Shown: positions 1 through 12,347 of the stretch, piece by piece
Layout of the letters: each line of letters begins with the position of its first letter
How positions within the stretch are numbered: position 1 is the stretch's first letter
Assembly: GCA_907165065.1 (NCBI GenBank)
Contig: OU015525.1
Span: forward strand, 47,107,037-47,171,036
DNA from: Caprimulgus europaeus
Taxonomy: Eukaryota; Chordata; Aves; Caprimulgiformes; Caprimulgidae
DNA length: 64,000 bases
Direction of reading: 5' to 3'
The notes under the pieces: model-generated
Database searches by the model: none
What the model was told of the DNA's origin: nothing
What the model saw: the letters and a program-made list of their open reading frames with translations, nothing else
Program-made: the position numbers and the translations under genes

Positions 1-1035
1 ACTTCAGTTTTCATTTTTCTCTTGTAATTAATAGTGAGTATTTGTCTGACTTTTAAGTTTATTATAAAGTATTATTTTCTACTTAATTTCAATCTTAACT
101 TCCAAGAAAACATCTTCTTAAAACATTATCAAATTTCTGTCTTACACACTTGTTCAAATAATTTAAGTGACTACGTCAGTTTTCCTTGGTAGGAACCATT
201 ACTTGCAATTAAGTATAAAACCTTTAAAATTCTCTCTTGATATTTATGATACAAAAATATCCTGCAGGCATGCACATCTCCAACTCCTCTTGTTTATTCC
301 CCATGCTAGGTACATTAGCATAGAGGCATAGTAGACTAATGCAGGACTTTTTTTAACCACCACCTGTCAGTACCACAGGGTTAATGCTAATGTCACCCAT
401 CAAGTGTCTCTTTTAATCCTGAAACTTCAGTATAATAGATCAGTGGTTTTGTCACTTTCACCTGTTCAGCTCTTCAAATAAGACGATCTGAAATGTTGAA
501 ATTGAATGATGTGGAGTCAGAAGTAGTAGAAAGGTTGTGTAATTGCCTCCAATTATCACGGGGCGTTGGTGACCCACTAGTGAAAACTTCTAGAAAAGCT
601 AAAGTGAAGGAAAAAAGCTGAGTTATCAGCATAAGTGCAACCCAACCTTAGAGAAAGACCTCTGGAGGAAGCTGTAAGTTTTCTACTGTTACTTTGCAAC
701 AACTAACATATTAAGAAATGAGCATTTTGCAGTCCACTGCTCCTGAGAGCAAGATAAAAAAATCAGGAATATAAAGAAATTGTCTGACTTTTAAAATCAG
801 TATTTGATACTGCAAAGTTTTCCAATAATGTCTCCATTATTACATGAAATTAACATTCTGCTGTACCAATTCCAAAGATTTAGGAAGTTCCCTTAAAATA
901 TTTGTGTGTAAGCAAGGATCATGAGTTCCAGCCAAGGAAACTGACGATTCTGGAGCATTTGTATTTGTGGAAACGCAGGCATAAAGTGTCTCATGGGAAA
1001 AAAAAATAAAACAAAATCAAAACAATAGCCAAACA

Positions 1036-1060
1036 CCCCCCCCCCCCTCCCACCCCGCCC
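1036..1060 (-). repeat. C-rich tract with G-quadruplex potential on the minus strand
   Basis: Twelve consecutive C residues are followed by further C runs separated by single bases. Read on the minus strand this gives four or more G runs of at least three with one-base loops, which is the canonical motif for a very stable G-quadruplex. It stands alone in AT-rich sequence and no promoter or CpG island is visible beside it. Confidence 0.75.
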
Positions 1061-4000
1061 ATATTTATATCAAAATAAGTTATTGCTTTGGATTGTGGCA
1101 AACCATCCAGCTAGAGGCTTCTCTATGCTTGCCTCTTAAATACTTAACAGTTTTTAAAAACAAGCATCATATAATATAAATGAACACAAAATATAGTCCA
1201 AATTTCAGATGACTGTTCTTGACAGTCTTATTTAGTTATGCTACTGTTCTCTTCAATCTGGGTGTACAATCTGACTCAGGAGGTCAGAATATTTTTTTTA
1301 ATTAGAACAGGTAGATGGTATCAAGTAATTTAAAACCATACATTTTTAGCACTCAGCATACCTTTTTATTTTAGTCATAAAAAAGTTATTTTGGATCAAG
1401 AAAGTTTAAGAAACATTCACCAAGAGACCAACATGTGCCCATGACCCTTTGATAGTTTCTTGCAGTCACTGCTGTTGATATAATTTAGGTTATTTTATTG
1501 CTTCTTATTTACTCATTTGTGTTTTTTGAGACAGAAATGGGTCGAAATATGTATGTGTTTACTGAAAGAAGCCTAACCCCAAAGTTTCAAAATTGTTTGC
1601 CAACTTTTTCCACCAATTTAAAACTTCCAGTAATCCCTGCCATCTTTCTAATCCAGTAAGTATAGTATAACCCTGCACGTATAGTATAACATCCATTGGA
1701 AGTGCTCTTTCTCCGAGCACTACCTTTCAGCTCTACTGCAGATATGAGCTAATTAATGATAGCATACAGATAGCATCTTCCTGCTGTTCTTATAAACAAC
1801 CTTTTGTAACCTTCTGATACCAGGACCAAGAAGATTATACCACTGGTGTTTCTGATACATTTGCATTTTCCAAAGCTTTTAGGTATCTAAGTCATTTTTA
1901 CTTGCACTTCAAAAGGGGTCCAAAATAAAAAAAAAATAGAATAAAAATGTCTAACAAACCCCTTTTGGTGTTATTTTGGCATTAAAGATGTACTGGAACA
2001 CTGGACAGATCACTTGTCATACTTTTCAATGTTAGTAGAAAAGCTAACCTGAGAAAACAATCAAATAAAATGATCAAAGTACAAGAAAATGTTTAACTGA
2101 GGCAGTTTACCAAATTATACAAGGAAAGGTCTAGACAAGTTTTAGATTCTAGAAAGCAAGAGTAATGTTCTTCTAGTACTGTGTCATAATGTCAGCTAGT
2201 AGAAACTAAAAACAATAGAATAAATCCTTTGATCTTTCAAAGATAGTGAAACCAACACAATATACATATAAAAATGTAGTAAGAAGAGTATTAATTCTTG
2301 AGTGTTTAGTTTTGGTATGGAACAAACACAGTAGCTTTCAAGATTTAAGAAACAAAGGGTACTTAGTTGACATTTGAAAAATACAGGCTCAAATTTCCAC
2401 TTTGCCTGGTTCTATCTGTTTCTAACTAAAATTTTCATTATGTTTCTAAGAAGCTTCCTTATTAATATTTTTTTCCACTTTCACCTGGCCTGTTGCTATG
2501 AAGAGCCTCAGTCTTTTCAGAAAACAAATTCAATAGGATTTTTTCACTCATTTAATCTGCAGCAATTATTTAGAGGCTGAATTTCTAAGTCTTCTATTAA
2601 AAATATTTTTTTACTGAACCTCTTCCTGTAAAGTCTATTCCACAAGATTTAGTCAAAACAGTTCTTCCAGGGATTTACTATAGCTGTTATTTGCCTTATA
2701 AAGAGCAAAACCATTCCTAAGTTTGCAAACAACAAATAATGAGACAGATTCTCAGAGGTGTCCTCAAGTTTTGCAAAGTCTGTCTTGGGAGTACAAGTAA
2801 TTGTGTTATTGGTCTTGGTGGGTGAGCAACAGGTTCTTACTGAAACATCTTGGAATTGCTTATTCAGCTGTTCACTAGTTCCCCATCAGTTTCCAACTTC
2901 AGATGACTTTGTTCCTCTAATGTGGTAATCCTTACTTCAGTTTTCCTTCTGAAAAATGTTTCAGAAAGATGAGCAATAACTAAAAAGCTTGTGATGGGCT
3001 TTTTAATCAGAACATAAATTCAGCCCCCCTCTGGGATTAAAAGAGGAAGAAAAGATTCCAATATAATTCATGTAAAAATACTTCAACCCTCATCCAGATC
3101 ACTGAAGTCTGCTACTATACACCTGAAGCACCGTGTTTGCCTCCCCCAAGACAGAAAGTTGTTCCTTCAGATTACAATTCCCTTGTTATTGCTGTCAACT
3201 TCTTTCAACGTTCCCAGTTTAAACCAATGTTTCATTCTCTTCATTTGGCAGTTTTAAGAAACATTCATATGTTCCTTTGAAATAATTCAAAAGTACTTGG
3301 CTTTTCTAAAAGTAATTTTTCTTGTTGCTTGGGATAAAAGTATCAACAAAGATGCTCTATCACCCCTTCTGGAAAGAGCAAACAAAAGATTTCATATAAG
3401 AAAAGTATCATCTTTACACTGTAATGGATACCGCTGCTTTATTTACCCAAGCCATTTCTTGTGCACAATCACCTTCTGACCAGGTGTCCTGTATCTTTCT
3501 CACATTCCCTAACAAAACATCCATAATCCAACCCCCTTCTCTCAAATCAACTCAAGTCAAAGCTTAGGACCCCACACTCACACAGGTGTTTTATAGCTCT
3601 ATGGTCACAAGATTTCTAAAGCCCATCTTTCTTATACTACATTTCCCAAATGCCTTTCAATTGTAGTCGAGCATTAAAGAGTCAATATTCATGCAGTAAA
3701 ACAACAAAAAAAATGAGATTACTATTTATGCCTTCAGTTTTGCAGGACCTTCCTCATAGCACCACCATTTTGGAGATACATAATGGACTGCATATCTGGG
3801 TAATGAGTTTATTTCAAAAAGAAAAGTGACTTGGGATTTTTGATGCTTTACTGCACCTATATAATTTATAACAATGAATCCTGAAACTCTATACTACTCC
3901 GATCTTTCAGCTTTCATATTAATTTTCTTCTTGCAGACTCACCTAAGGAATTAGATGAGCAAATTCCCAGATTCAAGTGGATTTTATTTTAAGTTACTCA

Positions 4001-5160
4001 AGGTTCTCAGAATCCAACTTGTTTTGTTGCTTAATACTGTCCTTTTAAAAATGCAAAGTTTGAAACAAACAGAATTTGATACTTCTTTTTTTTTTTTTTA
4101 GGGTTGCAGTGTTGTAACAAGGAGTTTTCATCTTGTTTCAAAATCATCACTTGTTAAGAAAATCAACTGGAACTTCACAGAAATTAGAATGGGGAAAACT
4201 ACACCTGAAGTTAGAGGATTATAATTTGATTAATAAAAAGGAAGTTTTTTTGCTGGAGGTGTTGGAGATGGAGTAGAAGTAATGAACATCATTACTTCTA
4301 TCACATATTTGCAGGAATAGAATATAGGAGCTGTGAGATTGCAGAACTGATCCTAAAATACCTCTTGGGCAGAGGAATAAAACTAAAACTAACTGAAAAA
4401 TTCTCTTGTTATTGTTAGAAACAGATGATTTACTGAAATAAAAATAAGAAAATTCACCTCCAAGTTCAGAAAGAAATAAAGATTGGCTAGGTTTGTTTGC
4501 TTAAAACAGAAGAAAAAATGCTTTGTGAGCTCCAGAATAGTCAACGTTGTGAAAGATACCAACCTAAGAAACACATGATCAAGTTTAATAGTCCGTTTTC
4601 CCTTCAAAACCAGGTATTTTATATTCCCAGGGATTAATGTCATAATGAGTCTGCAGATTCAGTGTTTTGCATTTACCTTTACAGTTTTCTGTCATTTAAG
4701 TATCTCTTATGCTAGAAGAGACAGATAGTGTATCTTAGTGGACAGGTAGCAGACAGATAGTGTGGGCCATTTAATTAGGATATGACAGTTCAAGATTCTC
4801 TAGATCAGTGAGTATCCATTTATTAAAAAAGAAAAGCTCTGTCAGGAGATACGCATAGAAAACCTAGATCACTTGTCAAATATGATGGACATAAAGTGCA
4901 GGGTTGGTAAAATCAAGAGTTTTGCCTGAATCAGGTAAAGTAAAAGCTTAAATGTGTAAACCCTCTTTTTCCAGGGGACGTGCTTAATATGGTAGTGGGA
5001 TCCCTCAAATAACAAGCCCTTTTAGCTTTGAGATGAATTTTTTTTTGAGGTAAAGGTACTATTTCTGCACTTTAATTGCTACCTACAAGCTAAAGTCAAA
5101 TCTGAACAGAATGTTAATGTAAAGCACTGATTCTTGCTGTCACTCTCCTTTGGGTATCTA

Positions 5161-5216
5161 TTCCCCTCCCCCTTATTTCATCTCTCTCTCTTCTCCCCTC
5201 TCCCCCCCTCCTTCTT
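5161..5216 (+). repeat. Polypyrimidine tract (CT-rich)
   Basis: A run of C and T with only two A interruptions. The last 36 bases (5181-5216) are entirely pyrimidine and include a (TC)n segment followed by C-rich blocks. The minus strand is correspondingly a polypurine tract that could form a triplex or an imperfect G-quadruplex. A splice acceptor role is not supported because no exon follows. Confidence 0.7.
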
Positions 5217-6015
5217 GTGATTAATAAGGCTTAGTCAGGCAAGATTTCAACTATTATAACATTGCTGTGAATCTGTGACCACAATGACAGCTAAAAGCTA
5301 TTTAAAAAACCCCACAAAACAACAAAAAATACCCTAAAACATCATGCTTGTTCAAGTTTGGAGATATTTGACAGGATAAAAAAGCTATACAGCTGTGGAT
5401 TTTTTGCTTTTTTTTGGCTTTTTTTTCTTTGTTTTTGTTTTAACAGAGAAGCTGCAAGCAAAATAAGCACCATGAAAAGCATATTTCTTCTCCCTTTTAT
5501 GTAAGTTTTACCTTGTTCTGTTTTCAGGGAGTTAGGACTGAAAAAGCAATGACTGATTCAGAAATCTCCATCTAATTTCTATTCTTTTCTTTTTGAAGGA
5601 CAGCTATTATGATATTTTAACATTGTGAGAAAGACTATTAAATTGATGCTTCTTTTCTATAAGTCTTCACAGAGATAAAGTAAAAAGAAATAAGTTAAAT
5701 ATGTGTCTTAATATTTTGCATTGCAAATGATCTTTCTCTTGTATTGAAAAAGGTAGAGGAGACTGTATATAATGTAATTTCTACCCATATAAATCAATGC
5801 TTGCAAACTGATGTCTGGATTGAGGAACCAAAATGGAAAAAAACCTGCAACTTGACATCTTCTCAAAAGAACTTTAACAAATGATCAAACAAAACTAAGG
5901 AAAAATAGAAGAAAAAGCCACCTAGTTTCTCAACTGCTACTAATGATTGGTCAGTACTTATTTATTCACTTCGCCAGTTTGCCAACCATGGATTTGTGGT
6001 TTTAATAGAAAATTT

Positions 6016-6037
6016 AAAAAAAATAAAAAAAAAAAAA
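6016..6037 (+). repeat. A-rich low-complexity tract
   Basis: Two A runs of 8 and 13 bases are separated by a single T. No retroelement body is recognised immediately upstream, so this is listed as simple sequence rather than the tail of a retrocopy. Confidence 0.7.
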
Positions 6038-8911
6038 TAGTGTACTCAAGCCATCTGTAATAGTTCATTAGTCACATATGGTGATCTTAGCATGAGGCTT
6101 GGCATGTGGATGGCTTGGCCCAAAGATTTCCAGTGTTGGCTCTCCTCAGGTGATTTTAATTTTCTATGCAGAAAACAGTGTGTGACTTTTAAAATGGATG
6201 GTTCACCCTTCTAAAGACCTTTAAAAATAACAATTAAAAGCTGTGGATGAAACAGCTTTTCTAAGCTACATAGAAATACCACACAGAACTTCATTTTCTT
6301 TTTGAGATGGAAAGGAGAGAAACAGGATGTTCCCCTGGCTCTTCCCCTCCTACTAACTAACTTCTTACTCATGTGACTGGAAAATGGCAGCAAACATCCT
6401 CAATTCTCCCTGTAGATGTGGAAAGACATGGAAAGCATTGTGCAGTTTTGTTGTTATATCTGAAATGGGATACTGGTTGGCATAGCTATTAATCACTTGT
6501 TCTCTGAGGCTCAAGATGGCTAGCCACAGCACAAGAATAGTCATGAAGAATCTTCTTTCCTCCTCTTATTAAACTGCTGATAAAACAACCTGAATATATT
6601 TAACCTATCATATACCTGCATGTTATCCTGCTGAAGTCATGGAACAGCACTCCTAGAAGTACATATGGGACCAATAGTTCTGAACCACATCACAATGGCC
6701 CTGCAAAATTGAATTCTTAGAGTGAACTTTCTGGCATGGCTTCAGGGCAGTCACTGAGGTTCCATTTTGTAGCAGGAGACAAACACTAGCTTTAAGCTAA
6801 CTAGGTTGAGTAGTGTTATCAATGTAGCCATAGCAACACAGAGCTTAGCCTGCGCTCATCTCTGATCTGCAGCAGAGATGTGCTAGCAGCAGAGCACTTG
6901 CTAGTTAGTCTAAACCAAGCTTGGTTGTGCTTGCTTGATCTGAAGTGCCTGTACTAAATACCTGCTCTGAGACAACTAGAAGACAACTAATCCCACTTTG
7001 AAAAACTATGCATACTGGTTATCTGCTGGAAGATTGGACTTTCAGACTGGGCAGCATTAGAAAGAATAATATTTTAGAAACATGTCATTTCAGTTATGTG
7101 AAGGGTATCATGAATGTTTTTTCAAGAACTGGACTGCTTTAATATTTTATTACTATTACTGTTATTAGTTGCCATTGGTTTTGATGTTAAACACAGAAGA
7201 GCTCTAACTTAGGTTTACTCTCTTCCACATGTGCTTGCACACATATATGTATAAATATAAACAAAAATTCACCCAAAAGAATATATAAATTGAAAGACAA
7301 ATCAGAAACTTTAGCACTTTATGTGAGTTTCCTGATGGTAATGTATTTGATATTTTGAAGCTGTTAAATATTATAGTACAAAAGACCTCATCATTATCCA
7401 AAAAGTAATAAGTAATGAATGTGGGAAAATTTGTAAGTAAGGAAACTGAAAAAGGAACACATTTTCTTATACGGTTGTTTCATCTATGAATTTAATGTCT
7501 ATTCTATTTCCTGGATAATTAATGAAAGATAAATAAAACATTATTTTGATGGAAGAAATCTCTGTTTTCCTTTTGTTTGTGTTTCTTCAGTTAATACAAT
7601 CCATTGGGGATGGAGTTCATAATTTAATATGACTTAAATAAATTTTAAATCTTTGAGGCTGTTGCAAAATATTGCTCACTTTTAATTTACTTTCATTACA
7701 CATCTGTCCCTCTGGATATGGTCAGACCTTTTCAGCGGTTCATGTATTGACTAAGAATGTTTAACTCAAAGATAGATATTTGTGAAAATGTGCTGTGTTA
7801 TGCAAACTGCATTTAAAAATAAGAAATATTTTATGACTGATTAAATATTCTGTTTGAAATTTTGGGAACAAATTTTTTAATTTTTAAAATTTTATTTGTA
7901 AAATATTAATATTAAGACTCTACTTACCTGAAGGAATATATTTTGATTTCATTCACATGAAACAGCAGGATGCAACTAGATAATTTCTTATTTTAATTTA
8001 TTTAGAAACAACATTTTTTCCATTTTTTCTTCAGAATAGAAAATGCAGTATCTGTAAAAAAAAAAAAAGGGACATCATTTTCATAGTGTTTTGCTAATAT
8101 CTACAGTAGCAACCTTATTCTCAAGTTTATTAGCAATATTAATTGTGAGAAGACAATAGCAACTTTAAGTAGGAATATTCCTCTCATGTTTCCTTAGTGT
8201 TTTTTAATTCTTATATATGAAAAACCTTCTCCAAAAGGATAGGAAACTTGCTCAATTAAGGATGACTTTAATGCCAAGATGAGACATTGACAAGTACTTT
8301 TCAGTTAGAATTTTTTTTATGTATAGATTTTGAGGGTGAACTTGGTTGAAGTTTTCAAGTTTTTCTATACAAACCTTTGCTGCAGAGGTTTCCAAATTAA
8401 ATGTAATTCCCACAGGTGGAAATCTGGGTAGGTGTGGATAAGAATTGTGAACCTGTGAACAGAAATTCAATAGTTTCTATATATACTCAGACTTATGAGT
8501 TCACTAGAAGCAAAGACAGAAACTCAAAAAAGGGTCTTGCACTGCACCTCACTATTCCAGAAGACCCTGCCTGTTTCTTTTTGTCTTCCTGATTAACTCA
8601 TGTTCATCACTACATTTTTCAGCAAATCACTATGTGTTTCAGATGGAAAAGAACTGTAACTGTTCAGTGAATGGGAAGATAAGCTCAAAAGCATTGCTTC
8701 CTGCTGTGAAAGTACTGAGAAAGACAGACAATATCCAGGGAGAAATGTCTGGCTGTGGTCCTTCACAAAGTCTTAAAATTAACCTTATCTCTCTCCCAAC
8801 AGCTTTCATGTCACAGCAGTATCAAATAAAGATGGTGAGATCTCTGCTCCTGCATGCCAACAATTATACTGTTAAGAAAATGGTAGCTGTCAAGTGCCAG
8901 TCTCAAATCGT

Positions 8912-9254
8912 AGAGTCATAGAATGGTTTGGGTTGCAAGGGACCTTTAAAGGTCATTGAGTTCAATTTCCCCTGCAATGAACAGGGACATCTTAATCTAG
9001 ATCAGGTTGCTCAGAATCCCATCCAACCTGACCTTGGATGTTTCCAGGGATGGAGCATCTACAAGCCTCTCTGGGCAACATGTGCCAGTGTTCCATCACC
9101 CTCACTGTAAAAAAAAAAAATGTTTCTTATACCTAGTCTGAATCTACCCTTTTAGTTTAAAACTGTTACCCCTTGTCCTATCACAACAGGCCCTGCTAAA
9201 ATGTGTCCCCATCTTTCTTATAATCCCCCTTTAAGTATTGAAAGACTGTGATAA
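8912..9254 (-). mobile_element. CR1 LINE fragment, 3' end (minus strand)
   Basis: On the plus strand the copy begins with a degenerate form of the CR1 3' repeat (AGAGTCATAGAATGG) and continues through the familiar reverse complement of the avian CR1 3' region. The element therefore runs on the minus strand with its 3' terminus at the left. It covers roughly 340 bp of 3' UTR and the extreme end of ORF2 and is 5'-truncated, as most CR1 copies are. An A run at about 9109-9120 looks expanded compared with the usual sequence at that point. No coding capacity remains. Confidence 0.92.
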
Positions 9255-11734
9255 ATAAACTATGATGTTCAAATATTCACCCATTAGCCCTACTGCTGAT
9301 TTCAACTTGCCAAGAAAGTATTCCAAAGTCACTCATGGGGTGTTGTTCTCTGCTGAAGCTGGATTTTCCAGATGGTCCAAGGCAAATGTTGAAAAGTTCT
9401 TTTTCAGACATGTGAAAATTTATTCCATTCAGTGACAGGGTTTTTAATCTCAGTGATGTTAGGCAGAAATTGTATACACCTCAGACTTTTTTGATGGTAA
9501 AAATATTTTCAAATTCATTTGGAAGGATAGAAGTATGAGTAGCATTCTCTCTTTCAGGATAGTTGTTCAACCATTGACCATAGAAGGTGGCCTGGGTACT
9601 TTGTAATGAAGAAATTGTGCTGCAGGTCAAAACAAGCTACTTGCAGAGAATTTTCATGGAGGTCCCTTCTTATCCCTGGGACTAAAAAATATCACCAGCT
9701 AAATATAAGACTTACAGAAAAATTGAAAGTGATTTGTAACAACTTTAGCAACTACTGAGAGAACATTTTCCTTGGGGATATATGGATATATAAAATGCCT
9801 GATGCACCCTTTCTGTCAGAGTCAGTATGTGTATTTGACTTGCTGCAGGTGAAAGTAACTAGAAACATACTGCTGAGCTTAGGTCTGGGTCTTGGATTTG
9901 TTTGGTGATACAAGGAGTGTGTTCTTAGGCATAGGATATTTTCCTGAATCTTCTCCCAAGTTTGTTTCTATCAAGGCCATGCTGTTTTAGGTGAAAGCCT
10001 ATATGTATATGTAAAGCTAGTCCTAGAATTAGTGTAAGGAGAGCTATGTTTAAACAAAAAAAAAAAAAAAAAAGCTTCAAAGTTCAGGAATGATTGATTT
10101 GCTTCTTTCCAAGTAATAAAAATAGGGAAACATTTTTGAAGCATTTTTATTACTCTGAACCTTTGTATCATCAATAATTTAATAAAGCATGTCTTAGAGA
10201 AAACTTGAAGAATCTGACTGAAATTTTTGAATACTACTTGGATTGCCTTATCTAATAAAATTGTCCATCAACCTCCTAGAAGTAATCAAGAAAATATAGT
10301 TCCAAAGTTACTTGATAGAGGAATACCTAGAGATAAATATAGGATTATGAGTCTTTCCCCAAAATATTTATAGGCCTTTCTCAAAAAAACAGACCTAAAA
10401 AGCAAGGATGAGACTGTGGCTTGCTGCTGCCAGATGTCTCACAGAACTTGAGGGCTGAATTACTTGTCTTTCTAAGAGTAGTGGTTCTTTTTTTTATTTT
10501 ACTTAGTTTATAGTTGCACTCTAAACAAATATACCTAAAGTGACAAGATGCTATCTCCTCATACATCAAAATTTTACAGAATCTAACCTTAATAAAAGAA
10601 AGACATTTTAATTCTTAATGTGCTTTATATAAGCATGTTTTTGCTTAATTTCCATGGTATTTTTACATAATTTTCTTAATTAAACAGTTTGTGTCAGTTT
10701 ATGAAGTGTTTCTTTACAGGAGCTACTGATTCTTTTTCCTTCTGAATATTTTTTGGTCATCAAATTTGCTTACTATCACTCATGATAATTAAGGTTAACA
10801 TCAAACATATTAATTGCAATTTATTGCTTATTTTATAATCAAAATTTAAAACGTTGCTAATGTAGCCATCTTAGCTGACTCTCATAATATCTCAAGTTAC
10901 ATTAAATAAAAATAATTTTAAAGTGCATTAGATATTTTAAAATATATTTTGTACCTAAGATTTCTTTTATTATGTGCCATTACCAGGTAGTATTCTTATC
11001 AGGTTATATGATTTAGTTTATATTCAGGGTCAGTAGGTAAATATAGTTACTATATATTTAATAATTTTCCTGAGCAATTTCCTCTGAGTGAGTGGAACTC
11101 TATTTCAAATTTAAAAGTTCTGTAGATAACAAAGTAAGCTGACTATAATTGAAAGAACCCATATAATTTATCCCAAGCAGCTATGTCCTAGATTTCATAC
11201 AATCTATATGATGCTTGCCAGATGGATGAGACAATTTAGCTATTTCTGCACCTTTTGGGTTTATATATCTCTTAAATGACATCTTAAGACAACATTTTGT
11301 TTTTGTTCTTTCATTTTGTAAGTAATTTCATCTAAATTACTGTTCTAGAAAATGCTATAAAGATAATTAAATTTTTGTACTAAGTAGGACTAGACTGCAT
11401 GGCTTTCCTGGTTGTGAAACCATGTGCATTTAAAGTTAGATATCTAACAGGTCCAAAAATTAGATTCTTAGTATTTTTCTGTATTGTCCCCTACAGCTAT
11501 GCTTCCATTCTTCTTTTTGTGATCTTTGCACTTGGAGACAGTGAATCTTTCATTAGATAATAAAATGTACAGTATACTAAGTAGAAGGCAATATTTTATT
11601 TCAAAACTAATATCTTTATGAACAGAGAAGGAAGCATATACGAATATTGTGCTTAGCTTTGATACTTATAAAAATGCTTTAAATTACTGTGAAAGAGAAA
11701 GCAAAATAAAAGAAAGAAAGGAAATTTTCACCTT
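9255..11734. other. Unique AT-rich non-coding DNA
   Basis: No gene or classified repeat is seen. The stretch holds an 18-base poly-A run at 10056-10073 and very AT-rich sequence from about 10600 to 11060, with many ATTAA and TTTAAA motifs, which is matrix-attachment-like in composition only. Confidence 0.6.
10056..10073 (+). repeat. Poly-A run (18 bases)
   Basis: Uninterrupted run of 18 A. There is no recognisable retrocopy upstream and no flanking duplication that I can see, so it is listed as a homopolymer microsatellite. Confidence 0.75.
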
Positions 11735-12347
11735 TGTATTTTGTTTGGCTGAAATGGAGTTAATTTTCACTGTAGCAGTCCTCATAGTGCTATGTTTTGT
11801 GTTGGTAGCTAGAAAGCTGTTGATAACACACCAGTGTTTTGGTTACTGCTGAGCAGTCAGTGCTTGCACAGCACCAAGGCTGGCTTTCCAACATTCCAGC
11901 CCCACTCCCTGCAGGCTGGGGGTGAGGAAGATCTTGAGAGGGGACACAACCAAGACAGCTGACACAAACTGACAAAAGGGACATTCTATACCGTATGACT
12001 GTTCAGAAATAAAAACAAGGAGGAAAGAGAGGCAAGGATTAGCATTCGTAATTTATGACATTTATCCTCCAGAGCAACCACTATGCATACTGAAGCCCTG
12101 TTTCCTGGAAAATGGATGGACATTGCCTGCTGATGGGAAATAGACAATAAATATTTTGTTCTTCCTTTGCTTCCGCACACAGCCCTTGTTTTATGCTTTT
12201 GTTAAACTGCCTTTACCTTGACCCACAAGGTGGGTTTTTTTTTTTTTTTTTTCCATTTTGTGTTCTCCACTCCCTATCCTACTGAGGAGACGAGTGTTAA
12301 GGCAGCTTGGTGGCAACCTGGCATCCAGCCAAGGTTAACCTACCACA
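11735..12347 (+). mobile_element. Solo LTR, avian ERVL-like family
   Basis: A fossil LTR of about 613 bp beginning TG and ending CA. The 5' segment containing GGAGTTAATTTTC, the middle segment with GACAGCTGACACAAACTGAC and the closing GGTTAACCTACCACA match a common avian LTR family that I recall as ERVL-like. Flanking 5-bp sequences ACCTT (11730-11734) and ATCTT (12348-12352) differ at one base and look like an aged target duplication; 5 bp is the usual ERVL length. An AATAAA signal lies at 12146-12151. An 18-base poly-T run lies inside at 12235-12252. No internal retroviral sequence is next to it, so it is a solo LTR, probably left by recombination between the two LTRs of a provirus. Confidence 0.85.
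12235..12252 (+). repeat. Poly-T run inside the LTR (18 bases)
   Basis: Uninterrupted run of 18 T in the 3' third of the solo LTR. It is likely to be a length-variable homopolymer that grew after insertion. Confidence 0.8.

Larger units (their letters stand above)
1..8911. other. Unique AT-rich non-coding DNA
   Basis: No gene or classified transposable element is recognised here. Open frames are at most about 95 codons and have no recognisable domain, so I treat them as chance. The stretch contains a C-rich tract at 1036-1060, a poly-T run at 4086-4099, a polypyrimidine tract at 5161-5216, T-rich sequence at about 5400-5440, an A-rich tract at 6016-6037 and very AT-rich sequence at about 7850-7915 that could serve as a matrix attachment region. 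It could be intergenic or intronic. Confidence 0.6.

Noticed and set aside
8634-8921. 95-codon plus-strand frame next to a CR1
   Set aside because: No family resemblance. It ends in the CR1 terminal repeat, and no splice or promoter context supports it.
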